DNA of 64,000 nucleotides, taken from NCBI RefSeq assembly GCF_964204645.1, contig NC_134029.1, forward strand, positions 1,311,001 to 1,375,000, read 5' to 3'. Under the pieces are notes generated by a model that saw only the letters and a list, made by a program, of their open reading frames with translations, was not told where the DNA came from and did no database searches. The DNA comes from Tubulanus polymorphus (lineage: Eukaryota > Nemertea > Palaeonemertea > Tubulaniformes > Tubulanidae). Position numbers and translations under genes: made by a program. How positions within the stretch are numbered: the first letter of the stretch is position 1; each line of letters opens with the position of its first letter. Of this stretch, positions 19,199 through 30,500 are shown in pieces.

Positions 19199-20140
19199 TC
19201 GATATCCATTAGGTTTTATTTTGCCTTCCTTGTAGAAAACTTTTTTTCGATGATAAACTGCTCTTCCTTGAACAATAATGGATGCATCAGTCGCATATCT
19301 CAAATGACATATCTCGCATTTCTCTCATATCTCAGATGATACTTTGCCTTCTCCTGCGAGAAACACTAAACGATCCCTGGTTTTTGGACTTGTCGAGCAA
19401 TTTAATCATTTCGATAAAGGAACATTAACTTCGAATAAAACAAGAAGACGGAATCACTCTACGCCTGGTGCTCAGACGTCGAGTGATCGCAGGAAACAAT
19501 GATCTCTTTCGTCAGAGATTATTGACCACATATCGGGAGCAGTGAAACTCAATTAATGCTTTCTGCTAATTATTTATGTGGTATTCCGTATTTCAGTGTC
19601 TCATCAGAGTGCCTGAACATACAACGAATTAATGACGATCAATTAGTTATGGTGGCATGCTTTTAATTTCTAGAATCGCGCGGCATCATCGACCCGCTTA
19701 TATCATTCCCAGGCACAGATCCCTCGACGAATTCATATCATTCAATTTTATTCATTCTACATAAAATCTCGCACCAGGATTCAGTTTTTCTGAGTTAAGA
19801 TTAGATCGTTTTCAATTATTTTTAGCCAAAGCTGTGGAACTGCGGCCTGAAGACTCATTCATCTTTTCATCATGACAAATAAACACCCTTAACACGCAGT
19901 AACCATTCACACTTGTCACAACCTGTGACCACGAGAACTGTGCTGTGAATACAAAGGAATGAATTAAGAATTTATGAATATCGCCTCCCGATAGAATACA
20001 CCCAGTTCTCAATGAGAGTTGTGCTGTTGATGCAGACGTTCATTTAGCGATGATGACAAAAAATTGTGACCCACCACAAAATTAAATTAGCAACTCCTCA
20101 GTGTGTCTATCATACGTGTAGAGCATATGATGTTGCAGCC

Positions 20141-20440
20141 AGTTTCACAGTTCAGGACTCAGTTCCACAGTTCAGGACTCAGTTCCACAGTTCAGGACCC
20201 AGTTCCACAGTTCATGACTCAGTTCCACAGTTCATGACTCAGTTCCACAGTTCAGTACCCAGTTCCACAGTTCATGACTCAGTTCCACAGTTCAGGACTC
20301 AGTTCCGCAGTTCAGGACTCAGTTCCACAGTTCAGGACTCAGTTCCACAGTTCAGGACTCAGTTCCACAGTTCAGGACCCAGTTTCGCAGTTCAGGACTC
20401 AGTTCCACAGTTCAGGACTCAGTTCCACAGTTCAGGATCC
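20141..20440. repeat. 20 nt minisatellite derived from the MITE-1 left end
   Basis: Fifteen near-identical copies of AGTTCCACAGTTCAGGACTC, with variants ACCC and ATGACTC. The unit is the MITE-1 terminus, and MITE-1 interior sequence (AAGATTTGACTCTAAGAC) follows at about 20522. The open frame over it arises because the unit lacks stops. Confidence 0.9.
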
Positions 20441-21486
20441 AGTTCTGTTGTTCACCAACACCACTACTGCAGTTCTGGACCCAGTTCAACAATTCTGGAC
20501 CCTGTTCCACAGTTCCCGGTCAAGATTTGACTCTAAGACTAGAAATTGGACATGAACTTCTTAAGTCAAACCTAGTCCGGCAACTTTGAGTCGACAGAGA
20601 ATAAGCCTACTGACACCGCCCCCCTGCTCCCGCCTCCCCCAGCTCCCTCTCCCCTGCTCCCGCCTCCCCGTAGCTCAGGAACTGTGTCATGATGCTTAGA
20701 GTTTGCATACACACACACTCAGAGCTCAGAGCTGGTGACATTTCATGATTTCGTGATCAACCGAAATTTCTTCTCACGTTGAAAACTATTGTCTTTGATG
20801 GATTTCTCTTGCTTCACCGACATTACCGCAACAACACACGCGTCTCATTAAACAATTATTCACCGCTAAAATTCATCCGTTAACGAATAGAAAATAGAAA
20901 CAGCCATCGGGAAATACACCGTTAACAACCACATACAACCGACATTTCGCGTAACGATTTTAATTTGAAACTCTTATAAAACAGAACCCTTTGAAACTGT
21001 GGAATTCCCAGTTAATTTTCACTCTAATTATTATTATCTGATGTGGTTTGATAACGAAGATAAATATGCACCTTATGATCTACCATACATCTGCAGTCAG
21101 GAGTGCTCCAACAATATCATAACCCTTCTAAGCCCAAACAGTCAAGCAGTGCCTTTTTCAAAATACAAAATCTGAAACAGTTATGTAACCTGCGTGTATT
21201 GTAGAATTAAGAATAGAATAGTATTATGAGGAAGAAATCTAGAATCTGAATTGATAATGGTTAATTTCTGGCACCGGTCGTGACAAACGGTGCCTCGGAA
21301 GAGAAGTGACATTTCGATTTGATAATGTGAGCCATTTTCAAAACTGATTTGTTATAAAACGTCGAAACATTTTTCTCTTATTCAGTCTTCATAATTGTGA
21401 TTTTTTGAAGTCATTTGTTTTAAGAAGTCGATGATGGTTTGTGTTTTGCTGATTTCTAAATCTATTTCAGGTGAATTCAATTCGCA

Positions 21487-21541
21487 ATGATTGTCGTTCA
21501 AGTCGCTGTCGTCGCTTTATCGTTTGTGTTCGTCTTAAAAA
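21487..21541 (+). CDS. Gene B exon 1, signal peptide
   Basis: ATG at 21487 gives [18 protein letters not shown], then phase 1 at GTAAGT. The acceptor tctatttcag ends at 21470, so 16 nt of 5'UTR sit in this exon and a 5'UTR intron is implied. The phase fits exon 2 (Ser at the junction). Confidence 0.78.
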
Positions 21542-24500
21542 GTAAGTAATGAGCCGAAAGAAACGAAACAAAAAAAAAAATTTCGACATATCTCACATCA
21601 AAGAAACGGCGGAAAATTTCATCAGATTGTTTACAGAATGTCTGTTCGTGGATTCTTTAATCACTAGTTTCGGAAAAGCTTCAGAATTCGTCTTTTCAAA
21701 CTTTAAGGGATTGGTCGGAAAAACTTTCCTTACTGAAAAAAAAATCACTCGATATTATTTTTTTTGCGAAAAATATGCGATGAATAATAATATCGTAATA
21801 GCGTATATCGGGAAAATATCAGATACCAAATGACCAATTCCCATAAAACTAGTGAAACAACTGAAGATAATAGTGGATATTGATTGGAGGTCTAGGATGG
21901 TAAATTACAGAACGCCGAGGCAAGTTTGTGAGAACTTAACCAGCTGTAGTCTTACTGTAGCTACTGACGTCTCCTTGTGATTCACAGTTACAGGTTACAT
22001 TAGCGCTGACAGGACCCGATACACTAAACAGTTTAGGGATTGAATTCGCTACTCGACTCACTTGATCTCTGCCTACAATTTAGCTAATCATTTACACAGA
22101 TCTCAAGAAACTTTTCCGGACCCGGTTCCACAGAGTTCAGAGTGAAATGAAACCTGCGCGACTGTGGAACTGGATCAAAGTTTAACCCACACAACTGTGG
22201 AACTGGATCAAAGTTTAACCCACACAACTGTGGAACTGGATCAAAGTTTAACCCACACAACTGTGGAACTGGATCAAAGTTTAACCCACACAACTGTGGA
22301 ACTGGATCAAAGTTTAACCCACACAACTGTTGAACTGGGTCCAGAGTCAAATTTAACCACAAAACCGTTAAAATGGTTTCAGGGACAGATTAGACCCACA
22401 CAACAACTGTGGAACTAGATTCAGAGTTAATTCTAACCCGCATTCAACTGTTGAACTGTGAGGTTTTGAATACTGATGGCGCAGGACAAGAGAGGAACTC
22501 TTAGTAATCTAAAGTCAATATCCCTATGATTCGATGCAGTAGTTTATGATTGAATCGAACCTGAATTTGAATGTTTTGAAATTATTTAGTGGTTCTATTC
22601 ATTAGTTCCGCAGTGACATTCATCGCTATAGAAATTGTCGATTTGCGCCGAAGAGATTGATTAAATAATTCTCGTAGGAATCGAGAAGCTGAAACTTTTG
22701 TCCAATCCATCACTGGTTTCTACTGTATGAGATATTCCTCTGAGTCCTACTTACACCGAGTTCAACTACACCTAAAATAAGAGAGATTTACAAGATGATT
22801 TACGAATTCTGGACCCGCACTGTGGCAAAGTCGCAAGTCTTCCTAAGACCAAAATAGGAGCCAAGTATGATGGTAATGATATAATAACGAATGTATTTTG
22901 TCGATGATAAAGACATTTACAGTGTTTCATATGAATTGTTTTGCGATATAGTGTAATAATGGAATAACAGGAGACCCAGCAATACGCGAGTCCGATCCCT
23001 CTTACAGATCCGCACAAGGAATGGAAAACGACGCCAGTTGAGCCGAGTGAGTTAGTCACACGCGTTACAGATATCATATAGAATTGATATTAGAATCGGT
23101 TGATTAGTTGAGAACTATGCGTTGCGGCTGAGCCTCGATAAACAGCTAATTACAAAACTGTCTGCAGGGCTGTTTACAGGTTCAGGGGTCATTCGTCAGC
23201 TTATATCGACACCTACACATACATCACATTCTATACGTGACGAGTTTACGATTTCTATACAGGAAACAATTATGAAATGATGATAGACGAATTCCCGGAG
23301 GTGAAGAGACATTAATTAATCATTTATAAACTCATTTCACTCGCCGTGTGGAATTATTAACAAAACTCTCTCCTCACCCATCGTCTTATGTAAGTGATCA
23401 AAATTTAATCAACCCCCAGCAGGAAACCTGGCTGTAAGGAGATATGACGTCATCGCCTTGTGAATGAATGAAAGGAAACGAGTAGTTTTCACTCGCTATG
23501 AACAGCGCTGAGGAGTTTGTAACATTATTTATGAGGTTTTATCAATAAGAAGCGGGAATTCTATTCATACGATATCAATTATCAATATCAATTAGATACA
23601 TATTAACAATCTGCATTAGATTTCCGCTTCCTCGGTTTACATTCAAATATATATTGACTGAAGAAGGGATGTTTATTTCTCAATGAATAAATACTGAAAT
23701 GATAAGCATGATTTTAACACATAAAACGTAGAAGATAATATAAGTTATTAAGGGTTAAGTCTAGAGACTGGTTCCAATTTAACATTGATAAAAACACTCG
23801 TGAGTCCGTGCTGAACGATAATATCAAATCAGAGTCCGAGATGTTTCCTAAAGCCAGTAGTTCATTCAACGTTTCGACAATATCATAACAATCATCTTCA
23901 GTAATACTGTCCTGATCTGAGTCTGATACTCGTGGTCTAAATGATAACCCACAACTACCGATCAAATGATATATCTTATTCATACACGGTTTATTTCACG
24001 CGCTGCTTCTTTTCCCCGTTTTTTTTGCAGGTAGTCTTTGTAATCCTGACGCTAAAAGACTTTACGATGACCTGATGAAGAAAAGCGGATACAACAAACT
24101 GATCAGACCGGTCGGCAATAATTCAGATAAACTGACTGTTTATCTAACGATGAAGTTATCGCAGCTTATCGATATCGTAAGTCTAAAATATGTGTTCAAA
24201 AAACTGATTCCATCAATAAGTAAGAAATAAGTAAGAAACGGTTTTAAGAATCGTTCCCTGTCACTGTACGCCGTGCGCCGTTTAGGTTTCTTAAGTAAAT
24301 AGTCACTTGAGCATTGAAGTCAAACCCAAAATTCAGGAAAAGACTATCGGAGTTCATTCAAGGTTTCGACCGAAAATACCACGAGCCATTTCAAAATATT
24401 CAAATTCTATCAATTTCAAAGTCTTAAAAATGGCTCGTGGTGAATTGAAGATTGAAGAAAAACCCTTCATAGTGTTTTGAGTCAAAATAATAAAAGTCTA

Positions 24501-27500
24501 AGGATTCTTTGTGTTTTAATGTTTATCTTTAGTGCGATCAGGATTAGAAATACAAGATAGTGATAATAGTCATCTGAATATCACCGCATTTACGATGAAT
24601 TCAGACAATGTTGTTCGTTGATATTTACAATCCGTTTAAAATGGATTCTGTCAGTTATTAACCTTATGACTGAGACAACTGGCGAGAGCGAGCGAGAACA
24701 AGCGAGAACTGATCCTCAGGGAAAACAGGTTGTAATCATTACCTTACAGAATTCCCTCGAAGAGACCAAAATGACACCCACGGGACCACGTCAAATATGA
24801 TCTTGTGTCTACAACACTCTATTGATTTATTAACAGTAGCTCAATCCATATCATTCAGGTTTCAGAGGAGATAAACTTGGAAAAAGAATCTACTAATAGT
24901 GTATAAACAAAACTTAGAAAGGATGTGTATTAGCTTCTTTTTATATCCGGAATGAACTAGATTTGTCCATAGACAAGTTGAATATGAAACGTCGAACGTG
25001 CCTGGAACATCTAATCTCTCTCTCTCTTGTTATACGAATAACGATTTGTGATGAAAGTCCAACAGATATTCTAGAAGTAGTGTAGTGTTCTTGTGGTATT
25101 TTTCTACGCCCACGTCGTGATTACTAATGCCTGGAAGCGACCGCGCGTGTAGGCAGACCCTACCCCTACCGCTGATACTGCGGTTAATTCGATATTGAAA
25201 CTATTGTATGTGAGCTGTGATATGAAGTAAGTTACGGCGACGTTTTGACGCATACGCACACACACACGTGTGTCATCAATCGGAACAGCCAAAAATCAAT
25301 CTGTTTGCCTGATATTAATTTCGTGTCTAGATTTACAGCCGGTGGTGATAAAGTCCTGTCAGTGTCTGTGAATACGAGTTCGATTTCGTCATACCGAATT
25401 TCACAATCATTGATTGAGTCCAAGAAGTCATCGCACGATTTCTCATCGCGTGTTGAATCTAATATTCTTGAATTTATATAACTCCGTAGAAAAACCTTAA
25501 AGTTAGAGCGAATCAAATTCCTGCACTGATTTGTAACGAGAAAGATGAATTCCGAAAGTTTCCTTAAAGCTAATTATTTATTGATTCGACGTTTCAAATA
25601 TAACCGAATAGTCATCTTCACGAAAGATTATAGTCGAATCGTCGAATCATTAAATCATTAGCTTTAAAGAAACTTTTTGACTTCATTTGTTCTCGTTATA
25701 ATAGTGTTAGGTTATCGTCACAACACGGACACAGCGTTTCACCAATGGTTATCTCTCGAATAATGATATGAATTCTAGGAATTCTCTTTAATTTTCCGTA
25801 ATTATCGATCGGTTTTAGCGGCTGAGCGAACTTTTAAAAACTCATGCAGTAAATAAAAAAAAGACAGCTCAAGCTCAACCGCATTTGCCATCACTCTCGT
25901 TAATAAGAATTTTCTCCACCAAATTAACAGCAAGCTTCACTGAACTAGCTGTGTACCGTTGACATTCGGGGAGTTAATAAAAATCTGTCTCGACCCAGCG
26001 GCACAGCGAGGTAAAAGTGACGGCAAAATGTTGCCATACGGGAATTGCTTGCCGACAAAAACACTTTGTTATTTGACAAGATCACCACCAGTCATAAAGC
26101 ATAATCAATCAAATAGTGTCCACTAGTAATATCGGAGTGCATCCCGTTCACTCTCTGTGGCAATCTGAATCGTGTAGATAGAATATTAGCAAACAACTCC
26201 ATATCGAAAATACGACCAGTTTCGTTTGTATTTGTCCCTTTCTAAGAGATTAATGTTTTTTTTTTAATACTAAGGAGAGTTGTGGAGGAGCCGTGATAAC
26301 GTGGAATCAGTAAAACGTAGACCAAATTATACTTTGAAGTTTCACTAGAATTGTTTTATTCGCTACCCACGAAAATGAGCGAACTACTGTAATAGATATT
26401 TTCGATAAGTTGGATATTTCATTTTTTATTTTCAAAGAATAACTCCTGGGGCCAGTTGCATAGTCATGGCTTAGATTTAAGACTGGTCTAAAACCAACTA
26501 AGTTCTATACTCGATCTAACAACTTAAGACCAGTCTTAAGATTTAAGACCACTTTTGGACTTAAGTCACGACTGTGCAACTGGGCCCAGGCCGTAATCGA
26601 GTTTAAGACCAAGGGCAGCGAAACAGAAGAGAGGTTTTTTTACGGTGGTAATGAATGCTATTTCGAGTCGTCTCGTAGTTCGTGACTCTGCTTTCTATGA
26701 TTGATCGATGGTTCATAAACCGACCGCCGCTCTTATCGTTATCGCTTTCAGGAAACAATTTCACTAACTGTTGATAATTTCCTATTCAATTTAGCAATAC
26801 GATGATGATACTTAAGCTTCACAGTCACCATCACCGCTGTCATATAAATGGTAATACAGAAATTGAGAGATCTGCCATCTACATACGAAAAAAGCAAATC
26901 ACCAAATCCACAGTCTGATATTAGTTATAATTTGATACCATTCGATTGAAACATCGGGAATGAACTAATTTAGGAAACTCAACCGACAACTGTGAAACTG
27001 GGCCTATGACCGTAATTAAAGTACACAATTTTTCTTGATTGCTATTCCAGTTTATTATCCAAATAATCATTGACATCAACGAAGGAATAAGCGATATGGC
27101 TGAAACGAAGTCGAGTGGAATAAAAATCTTAAGATACTTTGTCAAAAATAGCTAAAAGCAACGGTGATTCATGAGCGCTTCGAGAGATTTTCTAATAAGA
27201 TTAAATAGCATATATTTATAGCTGAAAATGCGGTACGGCTTATTCCAAATATAGGAAAGCCATTATATATAAGATAGAATATTCTTGTAAAGGACTTGTC
27301 ACTTCTTGGGAATAAGTTCTGAGAAGCATCATACTGATACAGAAGACAAATCACGTATGAATATTATAGAACACATTCTGCTTGGTTCTAAGATTCCTTG
27401 TAGTATAAGACCGGTTTTAAGACTGGTTGTGGTAAAACTGGTTCTAATTTCCTGGTTGTACGATTCGTTAGAGTATCTCGGGCCCGGGTTAAGCATTATT

Positions 27501-30500
27501 ATGATGAATCAATGTTGTGTATATTCGGTTCGTTGAAGGCAATCGATTCGCTGTCGAGTGGATAAAGTTTACTCTATTCGATAAGCACTGCTAACTGTTT
27601 GATCAAGCGTGAAAATCCTCGAGTTGAGTTGATTACAAACTCTAGAATTCTTAAACTGATCTCCCAAATAGCCCTCCATCAACCACAACAGCGCCGTAAA
27701 AACAAATCCAATCCCCAAATTGATATCGTAATGATGCTAATATTGAATAATGAAACTATGAAACGCAATGAAGTAATGTATATACAAGTGTTGTTATAGC
27801 AAATTAGCTATTTGGAGTTGTATCTGCTTTGAGATGCTGTTGTTTTCTACGAAAACTAACGTAAAAACTAACTTACATTTTCTTGATTATTCAGGACGAG
27901 AAAAATCAAATAATGACGACAAACGTTTGGCTGCAGCAGGTAAAATATAAATGCTGACGAATGAATGAATGGATCTTCCCGAATTGTTTCGATGATATTC
28001 GCAATATATGAGATAATTGGCTGCGCACACATCAGTCAGGGGGATGAGAAGGATAATAGAAAAGAGGAATGACAAGAAAGAAACGAACAAAAAAAGGAGC
28101 AACAGTTTATAAGAAAAATAGCAAAAAATATAAACATGCATGAGTGTGTATGTGGTGATGAAATGGCGATGTTGAATGGAAAACACTCTATGTATTTTCA
28201 ATTGATATTATCATTGATGCGGTCAATACCCGACCATTCACATCCCAGACCCTCATCTCTCAGACCAAGATAAACACTCATAGAACCGCATAGAACATAC
28301 ATTCATTTGTGGCATCAAGAGATTTATTTGATTTCGGTTCTGTGAAAGCATCTCTTTAGACATAACGTCTCCTCTCGCGAGATTTCATCCAATGTCGCGA
28401 GAACTCGGGTAAACATCTTCCGTATAGACGACAAATATCAGTTATCAGTTTGATGCATTTCGACATGTTTCAGTAATTATTTCCACTACTCGGCTTTAGT
28501 TTACTGAAGATCGTAGAATAGCCGCGCTCGGGCCTGGTAAATAGATGATCTAAAGTCACCATATAAGGCACCAATTAAACAGCCAGCTGGCTAGTACTGG
28601 GTCCTTCATAACCATATCGAGCACTTTGAATTGTATGTACGGGTTATGACTGTGTAACTGTTACTGAAAAATAGGCATACTTTACTATATATAATCAAAA
28701 GGTTGACAAACTAAGTTTATTAGAAATTGAAAATTAGAATTCAAAAATACACAACGCCTCGGACTCACAATGAAGACTATCGGTCGCACCTCAGGGTCAC
28801 CTGACGACGGTTTTTGTTGGGGTGAATGCGAGGCTTTTGCAGAGCTTTGGTTATGTTACTGGGGGGTAGAAATAGGCCATTCTGCATCTGAAGAAAAGAT
28901 TACTAGAATTTCTGGGTCGAGGTGTCCTGCTTGATTCGGAATACGGGCTATTCTAAAATGAAAATAATCATTTCCAGAACGAACAAAGTTTTTCTGACGA
29001 TGAAAGATTATCATCATCGGTGTAGAAAGATTCTGCCGCTTGTTCTGCGCGAATCCGGAACAGAAATAATTGGAGACCAGTTTATCGGAAATCAATGGCA
29101 AAACACAATCGGTATAAGTGGCGGCAGCGTATGTCATCCCGAGAACTTGTTCCGACTCTCCTCTCTTCATCGCACCGCAAACTCTTCATCACAACTAAAG
29201 ACGGAATAAAATTATCATAAATCGTATCGATTCATCGACGTATTTGCCAATTTGATTTACCGAAAGCGGTATTGAGACTAATGAAGACGTTATGGGCCTC
29301 GGGGGTGAATTTAACATGATGAAACTTATTCGCTCTCAAAGAGATAACAACATGAGTCTCCAAACTCGACGCTCTTTCAATTCTCTCCTAATATTCTTCG
29401 GGATATACGAGCGTCGTCATGGGGCGGATGAGCGCCGGGGCCGTGACCTACTAGCCTTTGAAGAGTATCGATAAATTCCTGAGTCCCATGTGTGACACAC
29501 GCCGAGGACAGTTGGTGGGAGCAGCCAAATCACTGATCCCAGTTTCTCAAAACGGTTTTCGCCCTAATTTATAATTTCTTCGTTAACTCACTATATCTGG
29601 AATCGATTTTAAGGGAAATCTTCTTTGTGCAACTAGGCCAGGTTGCCTTTCACTACGTCCATTAGTCTAAGGGATATTCAACTGAAAGCTTGTATATATA
29701 AGCATATTTCATGAAGGTTTTTTTTTCTCGAAGAAATGGTTAATCTATGATGTGCGTAACTATGTATGTTCTATTTTGTTTCAGGAATGGATGGATTATA
29801 AATTGAAATGGGACCCGGTTGAATACGGAGATGTAACAGAGTTATACGTTCCCTCAGAAGAGATCTGGTTACCTGATATCGTGCTCTATAATAAGTAAGC
29901 CGAGACGATCATTAGTTATGATAACTCAGCGCTCGATCTATGATGAATTATTTAACGTAGAACGAAGACATTCTTTTTACAGTTTGTTATCAGTATCAGT
30001 ATACTTACAATGAACATTTCTAGTTTGTACAAGTATTTGACTCATATGTGATTCTTATTTCAATTAAGCGAAATGAATTCCCCCCTTGTTTCTAAATCAT
30101 GCATAGAGACAATTCAGCACTTATGTTGTCAACTAGATTCTGAAGTAATTAAATGGTATTTTGCTCGTTAACTTCTGCGCTAGTGCCAGGACCTTCCTCA
30201 CATGGTTCTTATTTCAATGAAGCGAACTTCCCCTTACTTTCTAAATCGTGTAGAGAAAATGCAGCACGTCTTTACCGCTGATAAGTTGTTGATAATGAAA
30301 TGGTGAACGTCGGTTGTTGACATTTTAACGTATGTTGTAAATTCCAGCGCTGATGGAAACTACGAAGTGACGTTGATGACGAAGGCAACGTTGAACAGTA
30401 ACGGTCTCGTGGAGTGGATGCCACCGGCTATATACAAGAGTTCGTGCACGATCAACGTCGAATTCTTCCCGTTCGATCAACAGTTGTGTACGATGAAATT

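Larger units (their letters stand above)
13173..21470. other. Intergenic region between genes A and B
   Basis: Repeat-rich: MITE copies, a nested inverted-repeat element (14497-15001), GA minisatellite (18458-18772), a tRNA-like SINE head (19126-19198), a 20 nt minisatellite (20141-20440). Also unrecognised coding-like pieces at 15798-16560 (minus) and 16964-17329 (plus). A 5'UTR exon of gene B should lie near its right end. Confidence 0.5.
21542..24030 (+). other. Gene B intron 1
   Basis: 2.5 kb. Contains a short open frame right after the donor (21549-21833), the 33 nt minisatellite (22162-22348) and a MITE-3 copy near 23812-23925. Confidence 0.7.
24177..27894 (+). other. Gene B intron 2
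   Basis: 3.7 kb. Holds a MITE-3 foldback (25552-25678), the best MITE-2 copy (26445-26590), a small AC repeat near 25257 and a coding-like minus-strand frame at 25232-25516. Confidence 0.7.

Noticed and set aside
20066-20530. 154-codon repetitive frame (QFHSSG...)
   Set aside because: It is the 20 nt minisatellite read in three rotating frames without stops; a MITE-end array, not a gene or a silk-like protein.
20141-22348. CRISPR-like arrays
   Set aside because: Repeats are contiguous with no unique spacers, and the DNA is from an animal.
22084-22418. Repeat peptide frames on both strands with an 11-residue period
   Set aside because: Translation of the 33 nt MITE-derived array.
28856-29209. 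Opposite open frames in gene B intron 3
   Set aside because: Open on both strands without motifs; GC-richer patch lowers stop frequency. Not strong enough to call.
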